DNA of 64,000 nucleotides from Lachnospiraceae bacterium (GTDB lineage Bacteria > Bacillota > Clostridia > Lachnospirales > Lachnospiraceae), in assembly GCA_016287675.1 (NCBI GenBank), contig JAEFAR010000003.1:46501-110500 (forward strand), written 5' to 3'. Each line of letters starts with the position of its first letter. Within the stretch, counting starts at the first letter, position 1. Below are positions 8,182 to 15,775 of the stretch, one piece after another. The notes below the pieces were generated by a model that had not been told where the DNA came from, searched no databases, and saw only the letters and a program-made list of their open reading frames with translations. A program made the translations under genes and the position numbers.

Positions 8182-9579
8182 CTATTTTTCGTTCTTGTGC
8201 AGATCCCCGGTAATGGTGTAAACAACGGACATTCCCGAAGGCTGGATGACTTCCGTGTCACGTCCCGGCTTGTCCCACCAGTCTCCCGTGGAGAAGAAAG
8301 GATCGTACTGTCCGTTCTTATCCTTTGTGGTGATGTTCACATCCAGAACCTCGTACATGTGTTCCATGAAGGTGTGAGTCTTAATGCCGCAGATCTCGTA
8401 GTACTTTGTGATGCCTCTGACAGCCCAGCCTATGCACCAGGTCTTAAAGATGGGATTACCCTTCATGACATAAGAAGAGCCTTCCTTTTTAAAGATGAGC
8501 TTGGATGCGCCCATGGCCATCTTGCCGGCATCAACGAGGTACTTTGAATCTCCCGTGATATCGTAAAGAAGGGATGTTGCGTAGATCAATGTTCCCTGAT
8601 CGTAAGCCGCGATCCAGTTGTCGACTTTGCCGTCTTCCGTGAATCCCGCATGGATCGTGTAATCTGCAGTCATCAGCTCGCTTTCTCTCATCCAGTTGTA
8701 AAGGAGCAGAGCCTTATCAAGGTAATCCTTGTTTCCTGTTTTCTGATAACCGATCAGATAACAGATGGTGATGGGTGCATTTGTGCATATGCCTTTTCCT
8801 TTGCCGTAGGTCTTGTCCCAGTAGATCCCTCCCCCGAGGACTTCCGTGTCGTATCCTGTCCAGAAGAAATCGAGGAGTTTCAGCGCATCGTCCATGTACT
8901 TTTGTTCGCCCAAAAGATCGTAGGCAAGGAAAAGCTGGTAGCAGATCCATGCATTGTCATCGTAATAATAATCTCCGGCAGTTCTCCATCCCGCATTGAA
9001 ATAGAGCTGGTTCTTGAACACACCCGCAGGCGATTTCACCGTCGCATTGTCCACGCGGTAGCCCTGAAGTCCGATGTCCAGAGCACTCTTGTACACTTTT
9101 TTGATCTCTTCGTTTTCGGGATCTCTCATGTAATTCTCGGAGAGAGCCTCCAAAAAGGAAGCAAAGGGCCAAAGACAGGCTTCCGCGTCATTGATCAGAG
9201 AAGTTTTGAGCGATCCGGTTTTAACGTTGTAATACTTGTCGATCGTCTCGTTCAAAAGCTGCATACCGATGTTTAAATACTTGTCACCGTAATCCTTCAC
9301 GTTCTCATCCTCCTGCGTTTTTTCATTCGCATTTGTATCTGTTTTGGTATTGGAATCTGTGTTTGAGTTTGTATTGGTATTGGTATTGGTATTTGTACCT
9401 GTATTGCTGCTCGTATTTGTTTCCGCTTTGCGCGTTGGAACCGGCGTGTTTTTGGGAATGTCTGCTTCGATCTTTCCCCCGTTTTCTTTAACTGCGCTTT
9501 CCCCGGCTCCCGCGCAGCCGCCCGCCGAAAGCAGGACGGCAAGCATCATAGCGCAAACCCTCATTGTTCTCTTCTTCAC
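8182..9579 (-). CDS. Second GH76 alpha-1,6-mannanase lipoprotein with Asn-Thr repeat linker
   Basis: 465 aa from a GTG at 9579 behind GGAG; the ATG at 9564 is the alternative, and an upstream TTG at 9597 is unlikely. The signal peptide ends in AGGC (Cys22). A low-complexity linker of alternating Thr-Asn units lies at about 54-86, then the alpha/alpha-barrel domain with the paired acids in YYYDDNAW (Asp207, Asp208) and AAYDQGTLIYATSLLYDITGD. Only about 20% of the protein resembles the first GH76 closely, so the two probably differ in chain length or branch tolerance (inference). It sits downstream of the GH38-like, isomerase and ROK genes, with only a 19-nt gap to the GH38-like stop, and is followed by a terminator. 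Confidence 0.85.
   Translation of the reverse strand: MKKRTMRVCAMMLAVLLSAGGCAGAGESAVKENGGKIEADIPKNTPVPTRKAETNTSSNTGTNTNTNTNTNSNTDSNTKTDTNANEKTQEDENVKDYGDKYLNIGMQLLNETIDKYYNVKTGSLKTSLINDAEACLWPFASFLEALSENYMRDPENEEIKKVYKSALDIGLQGYRVDNATVKSPAGVFKNQLYFNAGWRTAGDYYYDDNAWICYQLFLAYDLLGEQKYMDDALKLLDFFWTGYDTEVLGGGIYWDKTYGKGKGICTNAPITICYLIGYQKTGNKDYLDKALLLYNWMRESELMTADYTIHAGFTEDGKVDNWIAAYDQGTLIYATSLLYDITGDSKYLVDAGKMAMGASKLIFKKEGSSYVMKGNPIFKTWCIGWAVRGITKYYEICGIKTHTFMEHMYEVLDVNITTKDKNGQYDPFFSTGDWWDKPGRDTEVIQPSGMSVVYTITGDLHKNEK
9320..9410 (-). repeat. In-frame six-base repeat tract (Asn-Thr linker)
   Basis: Imperfect tandem ATTGGT/ATTTGT-type hexamers, with three exact TATTGG units in a row near 9374-9395, encode the Asn-Thr linker of GH76. 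Unit gain or loss would keep the frame and only change linker length. Confidence 0.7.
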
Positions 9580-9598
9580 CCTTCTTCTCCTTTTCAAT

Positions 9599-11671
9599 TT
9601 ATCTTATTTCAATCTCAAAATCAAAGGAATAATCATCCTCACTCCACATTTTGAAATTTGTTCCCCATTTGTTGTTGAAAAGGCAATAGGAAAAGCCGTT
9701 CTCTATCTTGGGGAGTTCTCTGTATTCTCCGTAAAGTCTTCTTCCTCCTATGGAGATCAGGGGAGCATGAATGTTTCTGACAGTTATCCTGCCATCTGCC
9801 CCCGCATAGTTCATTTCTTCCACGCAGTGCTGCATCCTGTTGCCGCCCTTTGCAACATCCAGAGGACTGATGCTTTCTCCTATCTTCTTCATCATCCATC
9901 TGTAGGGATTTTCAACATCAAACTTCATATCAAACCAGAGAGCCTCAGGCATACGGTTGGCGTCCTTATCCGTAAGACGGAGACTGCATCCGATCACGTC
10001 CTTTTTAAAGGTGTATACAATGTATCCGTTTCTCGGACATCCGTATTCCGAAGAAGCTCTTTCGTTGCTCTTTACCGTAAGATAGATCCTGTTTCCCTTT
10101 ACAAATGCCTGTCTTAACCCAAACTCATAATCTCTGTGCTCAAGTCCTTCCACGAATTCCAGCCCCGGCTTTGAAAAATCCCCCTCTGACCAGCACTGGT
10201 TCAAACGAAACTCCCTGTTATAGGAATAGTAGTTGTTTACACAGTCCTGTGCATTGTAGGTGGTGTAGCCAAGCCTGCCGAATGTTCCGTCGGTGATCTT
10301 CTTTTCTCCGTTCTTTGCAAGGTAAACCATCTCACCGGAGCCTCCGAAGGCCACTTCAAAGTCTCCGATCACGATGTGCTCGTAGGGGAAAATGATCTTT
10401 TCTTTCTCTGCAGCCTTAAAGAATTCGGGATCTGTGGTCTCCAGAGCCTTGACAGCATCTTCAGCCTCAGCTTTCAGATCCCCGGGGAGAGAGTTGATGG
10501 CATCGGTAATGTATGCCCTCTGCTCTTCATGGGAACTCTCATAAAATCTGTAGGATCCGGTAGTATCTCCGTTTCTGTATTTTTCAATATCGGAAAGAAG
10601 AACGCCTCTCATGTTCGCATTGCGGTTCGTGATCATGTCAAGGTTTGTCGCGTCATGCTCGCGTGCCGCATTAAAGTCCTTCTTTTCCCAGTTTGTAAAA
10701 TCCATAAGGAACTTCTTGTAGTCCAGTCCCCATGTATGCTCTGCCACAAGGAGCAGGTTCTGAAGGAAATCCCTGTAGTTTTCAGATGCCGTGTCGATCC
10801 TGCCCTCTTTTTTCCAGATGTTCTTAAGGCGTATAAGCTCTTTGTATCTGGAAACCTTTAAAGGATCGGACCCTACTCCGTGGATCCATGTGTCTCCGAT
10901 CTCTTCCTCTACCGCAGGGAGCAGATCCTTGTACTTTAACAACACCTTTGCGTATTCATCCATGGTGGATGCGACTATCTCCGCATTGGGATACTCCGCT
11001 GCGATCCTTGCCATCTCGGATTCGATGACATCGGGAGACTGAGGTCCGAGATTATCTCCTGTGTGGGCAAATTCCAGAACCTCGTCCATCCCTTCGAAAT
11101 AGCAGGGTGCACCGTAAACAAAGGAGTACTGCACCACAACCTCGTTGTCACCGCTTTTCCAGAGGAATGTTGTGGGAACGCCGGGAACCATGGAGGAAGG
11201 GTTCACACCGATGTGAAGGTACTTTTTGCCGTGTTTTGCCAGTGCCTTTACAAGTGCCTTTGTATGTCCCGGAACATCGGTCATCTTGGCTGCTATGGTT
11301 GTCTTTCCAAACATTCTGTCAAGATCATCCGACACGGAAAGATCGTAATCTAAAAGTTCCTCGTCCAGAAGCTCCGTGTGAGTGGTAAAGGAAAGGCCGT
11401 GCCAGCAGATGTCACCGCGCTCTATGCCTTTCTTAAGCTTTTCAATGTCCTCTTTCCTGCCGTTTTTAAGAGAATCCCTGATCAAAAAGGAGCCCACTGT
11501 CCAGATGAACCTCTTGTCCTTCTCCGTATTCAGTTCGGCAGCCAGATCCAGGGATTTCGGAATGTACCGTGTCCTGTACTTCTCAAGGACAGTTCTTCCC
11601 ATTTCCGTAAATCCCACATCCAGATGAGTCTTGAAAACAACATGTACTTTTTTGATCTTTGTTTTATCCAT
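9599..11671 (-). CDS. GH38-like DUF5054 family putative glycosidase
   Basis: 690 aa, no signal peptide. The N-terminus VHVVFKTHLDVGFTE (His16, Asp18) matches the metal-binding HxD strand of GH38-type barrels, and KMTDVPGHT (Asp132) occupies the place of the GH38 nucleophile motif. The whole looks like the DUF5054 family, annotated in genomes as GH38-like but, as far as I know, without a settled substrate. Later motifs include HTWGLDYK and a C-terminal beta-rich region with YGEYRELPKIENGFSYCLFNNKWGTNF. It lies between the isomerase and GH76 genes with gaps of about 20 nt, which supports a role on manno-oligosaccharides or a related imported glycan (inference). Confidence 0.75.
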   Translation of the reverse strand: MDKTKIKKVHVVFKTHLDVGFTEMGRTVLEKYRTRYIPKSLDLAAELNTEKDKRFIWTVGSFLIRDSLKNGRKEDIEKLKKGIERGDICWHGLSFTTHTELLDEELLDYDLSVSDDLDRMFGKTTIAAKMTDVPGHTKALVKALAKHGKKYLHIGVNPSSMVPGVPTTFLWKSGDNEVVVQYSFVYGAPCYFEGMDEVLEFAHTGDNLGPQSPDVIESEMARIAAEYPNAEIVASTMDEYAKVLLKYKDLLPAVEEEIGDTWIHGVGSDPLKVSRYKELIRLKNIWKKEGRIDTASENYRDFLQNLLLVAEHTWGLDYKKFLMDFTNWEKKDFNAAREHDATNLDMITNRNANMRGVLLSDIEKYRNGDTTGSYRFYESSHEEQRAYITDAINSLPGDLKAEAEDAVKALETTDPEFFKAAEKEKIIFPYEHIVIGDFEVAFGGSGEMVYLAKNGEKKITDGTFGRLGYTTYNAQDCVNNYYSYNREFRLNQCWSEGDFSKPGLEFVEGLEHRDYEFGLRQAFVKGNRIYLTVKSNERASSEYGCPRNGYIVYTFKKDVIGCSLRLTDKDANRMPEALWFDMKFDVENPYRWMMKKIGESISPLDVAKGGNRMQHCVEEMNYAGADGRITVRNIHAPLISIGGRRLYGEYRELPKIENGFSYCLFNNKWGTNFKMWSEDDYSFDFEIEIR

Positions 11672-11691
11672 GTCTTTAATCTCCTATATAG

Positions 11692-13437
11692 TTAAGCTAT
11701 GGAAGCCACTATCATTTTTATCTCCGTGTCAAGCGGCACTATCCTGTATCTTCCCACAGAAGCCGGCACTATGGCGGTTTCTGCGTAATGGACTTCAAAG
11801 GCTTCGAAGGATCCGTCAACGCTTTCTATGAGAGCACTTTTTCCGTCCACAAGGTTCATCACATGAACCGTGTCTTTCATGGTCACTTCACAGGGAGCAC
11901 TCAGAGTGTATCTGACAGTGTCGATGAACTCTCTCTCGTGAAGCCCCGTGCGCTCCGCTTTGACGCCTTCCCTTTCTTCCACGGTCTTTTCCCTGTGTAT
12001 GAGCTGATCGTAGACAAAATCCGTGTCTCTGTCCCATTGGATGTTCTTAAGACCGTGCTCCACATGGATGGGTCTGGGCTTTCCGTCAAGTCCGATCCTT
12101 CCCCAGTCCCAAAGCTTGAAGGTGAAAATGTAGGGCGTTGCACTGATCTCAAGCACCATTACATCCTGCCCCGAGCAATGCACGGTTCCCGCAGGGATCA
12201 GCACGTGATCGTGCTTCTTTACCGGCACTTTGTTCACGTAATCCTCCGCCGGGAAGAGCATCTCTCCTTTGGATGAGCTTCTCAGATCCGCTGCCATTTT
12301 TTCCCTGTCTACTCCCCTCTTTACTCCCAGGTAGACGTAGCCCTCTTCTTTTCCGGTGTCCAGAATGTAGTAGCTCTCATCCTGTGTGTAATGCATCCCG
12401 AAGGTGTCCTGGATGTACTCAGTCAAAGGATGTACCTGTAATGAGAGATTTCCTCCTCCCACAGTATCAAGCATATCAAACCTGATGGGGAACTCTGTTC
12501 CAAAGCGCGCATGCACCCTGTTTCCGAGAAGTTCAACAGGCTTTTGGAGCACCACATCTATAGCCGGAAGCTTTACAACCACATTGCCGAATCTTACATT
12601 GACCGCATTTTCTTCCGGTACTCCGTCAAAACTCCAGGCGAAATTGACCGCATCCGGATCCAGCTCAAAATTATTCTGCATCCAGTGGCCTCCCCATACT
12701 CCGGGATCAAAGTAAGGTTCAAGTCTGAAGGGTTCGTTTGCAAAGCATCTCAAAGCCTCTTTGTATGCTTCTCCGGTTATCATCTTGGGATGATCCGGAT
12801 CCTCAGTCTCCAGAAGGTAATCTATGGCTCCGATGTTCCTCTTTTTGTATCTGTCGGCCATTCTGAAACCGATAAAAAAGCCTCTCTTGTATTTTGACAA
12901 TACGGGAGCATCGTAATTTGTATGGTTCCAGTTGGGAGCGCCTTTTCTGTATCTCAGCTGTATCTCCCATCTGGTGAGACTGCAGTAGACGTAAACATCC
13001 CCTTCTGCGATCAGACGTGTGCCGAATCCGATCAGGACCACAAGACCGCTTTCAGTCTCGTCGATCTTCTTTTTTATGGCTTCCAGTCTGTTTGAAACAT
13101 ACAGTGTCTCCACATTCCTGTGGCACATCACTCCGAAGACCCTGTCATCGGTAATAAAATCCGAAAACTCTCTTTCAAGCACTTCTTCAGGTTTTGCAGC
13201 CTCATTCATATCAAGGATGCAAGCGGGAGAAAGTCTTTTTGCAAGCCTTTTAAGCCCCTCCGTATCCACCCCCGGATAATAGTCAAAGCATAACAGTTGC
13301 TTGTTTTTCCCTGTTTCCACAAGCTTTTTTTGAAGTTCGGATGCTATGGTCTCCTCTCCTTCAAAAGCCTGACAGTCAAATCCTCTGACACTTTTCACGG
13401 GATGTTTGTCGTAATTTCCGTACTTAGCAAAGCCCAT
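11692..13437 (-). CDS. Class I mannose-6-phosphate isomerase with ~230-residue N-terminal extension
   Basis: 581 aa. The C-terminal 350 residues are a type I phosphomannose isomerase cupin: LSLQVHPLTEY supplies Gln334 and His336, DESYYILD supplies Glu354, and PAGTVHCSG supplies His420, the four expected zinc ligands. It would convert mannose 6-phosphate to fructose 6-phosphate. Residues 1-235 are not part of the basic enzyme; they contain alternating beta/alpha segments (LLCFDYYPG, LVVLIGFGTRL, VYVYCSLTRWEIQLRYR) reminiscent of a nucleoside-kinase-like fold but with no intact P-loop. The function of that part is unknown. The gene starts 1 nt after the ROK stop and is clearly cotranscribed. 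GGAAGGAAG lies before the ATG. Confidence 0.85.
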   Translation of the reverse strand: MGFAKYGNYDKHPVKSVRGFDCQAFEGEETIASELQKKLVETGKNKQLLCFDYYPGVDTEGLKRLAKRLSPACILDMNEAAKPEEVLEREFSDFITDDRVFGVMCHRNVETLYVSNRLEAIKKKIDETESGLVVLIGFGTRLIAEGDVYVYCSLTRWEIQLRYRKGAPNWNHTNYDAPVLSKYKRGFFIGFRMADRYKKRNIGAIDYLLETEDPDHPKMITGEAYKEALRCFANEPFRLEPYFDPGVWGGHWMQNNFELDPDAVNFAWSFDGVPEENAVNVRFGNVVVKLPAIDVVLQKPVELLGNRVHARFGTEFPIRFDMLDTVGGGNLSLQVHPLTEYIQDTFGMHYTQDESYYILDTGKEEGYVYLGVKRGVDREKMAADLRSSSKGEMLFPAEDYVNKVPVKKHDHVLIPAGTVHCSGQDVMVLEISATPYIFTFKLWDWGRIGLDGKPRPIHVEHGLKNIQWDRDTDFVYDQLIHREKTVEEREGVKAERTGLHEREFIDTVRYTLSAPCEVTMKDTVHVMNLVDGKSALIESVDGSFEAFEVHYAETAIVPASVGRYRIVPLDTEIKMIVASIA

Positions 13438-13438
13438 T

Positions 13439-14326
13439 TTATCTTCCTTCCGTTCTTCTTTCTATATGCTTGTACAGGCCGCTGATGGCCATTAAAGAAG
13501 TGTCGGTGATGATCTCCGTCTCAACTCCCTTTTCCTTGCACAAAGCTTTCACGTCGCTTCCAAAGTAGCAGAAGCTCTTGCTGATCTGACCGCCAAACAC
13601 CAGTCTGTCGGGTCTGAAGGAGACAATGTAGGGTTCAAGTGCCGCAAGCACGTCTTCTCCGAACAGCCGGTAGATCTCCATGCCCTTTTCATCCTTTGCT
13701 TCACAAAGTTTAAAGATCTCAAGCCCTGTCAGTTCTTTTCCCGTAACAGACTTCGAGATCCTTTTCAGACCCCTTACGGAAATGTACTCATCGATCTTTC
13801 CGTCCTTAAAGGGATCCTCATAGATCCAGCCGTCCTTTGGAGATCCGTCCTCCTCATTTTTAAGGACATTGCCGTCTTTAATGAAAGCAGTGCCCGTTCC
13901 CGTGCCTATGCACACGAACATGGTCTTCCCTTTTCCACGGCTTTCACCTTTAAAATAGGCTCCGAGGGCAAAAGACTCAACATCATGAAGGAAATAAAAG
14001 GGTCTGTCCGTTAAATGCGGTATCCTTTTTCTTATCTCCTCCGGAACCGATCTTCCGTATATATTTTCATATTTTCCAAGCCCTTTGATCAGGCTTATCC
14101 CGTTTTCATAATCAAAGGGGCCGGGAAACGCCATACCCAAAGCGGTGGGATACTCCCCCAGCCTGTTCGTAAAAGATCTGATCACTGATGCCATATTGTC
14201 AAAAACAGCATCGCATTCAGCATTGGAGTCGGCGTCAAAATGCTCGACGCTTCCCATCAGCTCTCCGCTCTCATCCACTGCGGCGGCTTTGATCTCGGTC
14301 CCGCCCACATCAAAAAGCAGTTTCAT
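13439..14326 (-). CDS. ROK-family sugar kinase, probable mannokinase
   Basis: 295 aa. It opens with the phosphate-binding loop LLFDVGGTEIKAAAVD, has GMAFPGPFDY, a likely catalytic Asp115 in FLHDVESFALGAYF, and the second phosphate loop VCIGTGTGTAF followed by FGGQISKS near the C-terminus. The usual ROK zinc cluster (CxCGxxGC) is absent, and the protein is short for the family. ROK kinases phosphorylate free hexoses with ATP. Its 1-nt spacing to the phosphomannose isomerase strongly suggests mannose is the substrate (inference), completing mannose to fructose 6-phosphate. It is also the first gene after the GntR terminator, so it must be expressed either by read-through or from a start site in the 45 nt before it. 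Confidence 0.8.
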   Translation of the reverse strand: MKLLFDVGGTEIKAAAVDESGELMGSVEHFDADSNAECDAVFDNMASVIRSFTNRLGEYPTALGMAFPGPFDYENGISLIKGLGKYENIYGRSVPEEIRKRIPHLTDRPFYFLHDVESFALGAYFKGESRGKGKTMFVCIGTGTGTAFIKDGNVLKNEEDGSPKDGWIYEDPFKDGKIDEYISVRGLKRISKSVTGKELTGLEIFKLCEAKDEKGMEIYRLFGEDVLAALEPYIVSFRPDRLVFGGQISKSFCYFGSDVKALCKEKGVETEIITDTSLMAISGLYKHIERRTEGR

Positions 14327-14362
14327 AGTTTTCTCCTAATCCCTTAACCGATTTTTGGGCAC

Positions 14363-14395
14363 AAAAATACCGTACGGAACCCAGATCCCGTACGG
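14363..14395 (-). terminator. Terminator or attenuator after the GntR gene
   Basis: Two copies of the self-complementary octamer CCGTACGG (14370-14377 and 14388-14395) can pair, followed on the minus strand by TATTTTTG. It lies between the regulator and the ROK kinase gene. Confidence 0.65.
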
Positions 14396-14413
14396 ATTCC
14401 ATTTAAATTCGCA

Positions 14414-15541
14414 TCAATCTTTGTCTTTCATCACAATGTTATAGGGGATATATCTCTTTGCAGGAACCTCTTCGCCCTTAAAGATCTTGTTAAGAGTCTT
14501 TACTGCCATGGCTCCCATCATGTACTGTCCCTGAGTAACATGTGTAAACTGATTGTCTACGCTGAACGGATACTCCATACCGTCGAAGAATACAACTTCT
14601 CTTTCTATGCCTGCTTCTTTCAAGGCTTTGTATGTGGTCACACCCATTGTCTCATTTATGGCGAAATACACCGTAACCTGTTCGTGGGCAAGTGCGTACT
14701 CACGGATCTTGTCCTTCATGACCTTATCAGCATCCTGATACTCATCAATGTTTGATACGGCGGCGCTGAGGTCGGTGATCCACATGTCTTCGTTAGTGAT
14801 GATGTTGTGTTCCAGCAGTCCGTCCCTGTAACCGTTGAATCTGTCGGCCACAGAAGATGTCTGAAGCGGAGATCCCGAGACAAAACAAATGTTCTTGTGT
14901 CCCTGTCCGATTAAAATGTTTACAAGTTCCTTCGCTGCAGCATAGTTATCTGTTCCGATATAGGGAATAGAAAGGCCTTTAAGCTCTCTGTCGACCAATA
15001 CCATGGGAAATCCGTCCAGAGCCAGTCTCATTATCCTGACATTGTAGGATTCACCCTGAGTGCACATGAGGATGATGCCGTCAGCTCCCATAGCCGTCAA
15101 TTCATCAATGGCTCTTGCTTCATCATCAATGCTTCCGTATGAGCATTTAAGAACCATATTGTAATGCTTTGTCCAGCATTCATGTTCTATGCCCGCCACG
15201 ATGTCACTGCCGAAGGTCGCACCGAAGGAATCCAGAACAACTCCTATCAGTCTCTGCCTTTTTTCCGGCTCGCTTTCCAGAGCGGCTGCGCCACGAACAT
15301 GAGAGCGCTCTTCACCTATCTTGTTTTCGTCAAGAACATATGATCCCTTTCCGGGCATACGTACGATGACATTTTTCTCTGCCAGCATCTCCAGAGCCTT
15401 TTTGCTCGTGATCCTGCTGACATTGTATTGATCCATGAGTTCTTTTTCGGAAGGAAGCTTAGACCCTGCAGGATACTTTCCTTTCTGTATGCCTTCAACC
15501 AGGTCATCATAAATAATTCTGTATAACAGCTCTCTCTCCAT
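14414..15541 (-). CDS. GntR-family regulator with LacI-type sugar-sensing domain
   Basis: 375 aa from the ATG at 15541 (AAAGGGG upstream); a longer frame upstream has no ribosome site. The N-terminal winged helix (about 5-70: YRIIYDDLVEGIQKGKYPAG, LPSEKELMDQYNVSRITSKK, GKGSYVL) is typical GntR. Residues about 95-375 form a periplasmic-binding-protein-like sensor (IGVVLDSFGATFGSDIVAGIEHECW, ADGIILM, PMVLVDR, NICFVSGSP) like that of AraR. It would bind DNA as a dimer and release it on binding a sugar. AT-rich repeated elements occur in front of itself, GH76 and GH38, so it is the probable controller of the mannan locus. Which sugar induces it is not visible. Confidence 0.88.
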   Translation of the reverse strand: MERELLYRIIYDDLVEGIQKGKYPAGSKLPSEKELMDQYNVSRITSKKALEMLAEKNVIVRMPGKGSYVLDENKIGEERSHVRGAAALESEPEKRQRLIGVVLDSFGATFGSDIVAGIEHECWTKHYNMVLKCSYGSIDDEARAIDELTAMGADGIILMCTQGESYNVRIMRLALDGFPMVLVDRELKGLSIPYIGTDNYAAAKELVNILIGQGHKNICFVSGSPLQTSSVADRFNGYRDGLLEHNIITNEDMWITDLSAAVSNIDEYQDADKVMKDKIREYALAHEQVTVYFAINETMGVTTYKALKEAGIEREVVFFDGMEYPFSVDNQFTHVTQGQYMMGAMAVKTLNKIFKGEEVPAKRYIPYNIVMKDKD

Positions 15542-15563
15542 ACAATCCCCTTTCGGAACTCCG

Positions 15564-15588
15564 AAATGACATATCAAATATATCATTT
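15564..15588. promoter_or_regulatory. 25-bp imperfect palindrome before the GntR gene
   Basis: AAATGACATAT (15564-15574) and ATATATCATTT (15578-15588) are inverted with one mismatch around a 3-nt centre. It lies between the -10 box and the start codon of the GntR gene, a position suited to autorepression. Confidence 0.6.
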
Positions 15589-15597
15589 CATTTATAT

Positions 15598-15626
15598 GAT
15601 ATACACCATTTCGGAATACAAGTCAA
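15598..15626 (-). promoter_or_regulatory. Promoter of the GntR gene
   Basis: On the minus strand TTGACT (15626-15621), a 17-nt spacer, and TATATC (15603-15598). On the opposite strand the 150 nt up to the GH2 start hold the GH2 promoter; AATTGATATGTTATCTATAT at 15724-15743 resembles the -35 region of the GH38 promoter, but no clean promoter was found there. Confidence 0.6.
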
Positions 15627-15775
15627 TATTCAATTTGTATTATATCAAAACTATAAATTCATATCAAGCAGTTATGCCTGTTTTTCACACTTTTTGAGCA
15701 GAAATATGTATTTATGAGAGAGCAATTGATATGTTATCTATATAAACAACATCTTTTTAAGGAAGGTATCAAAAA

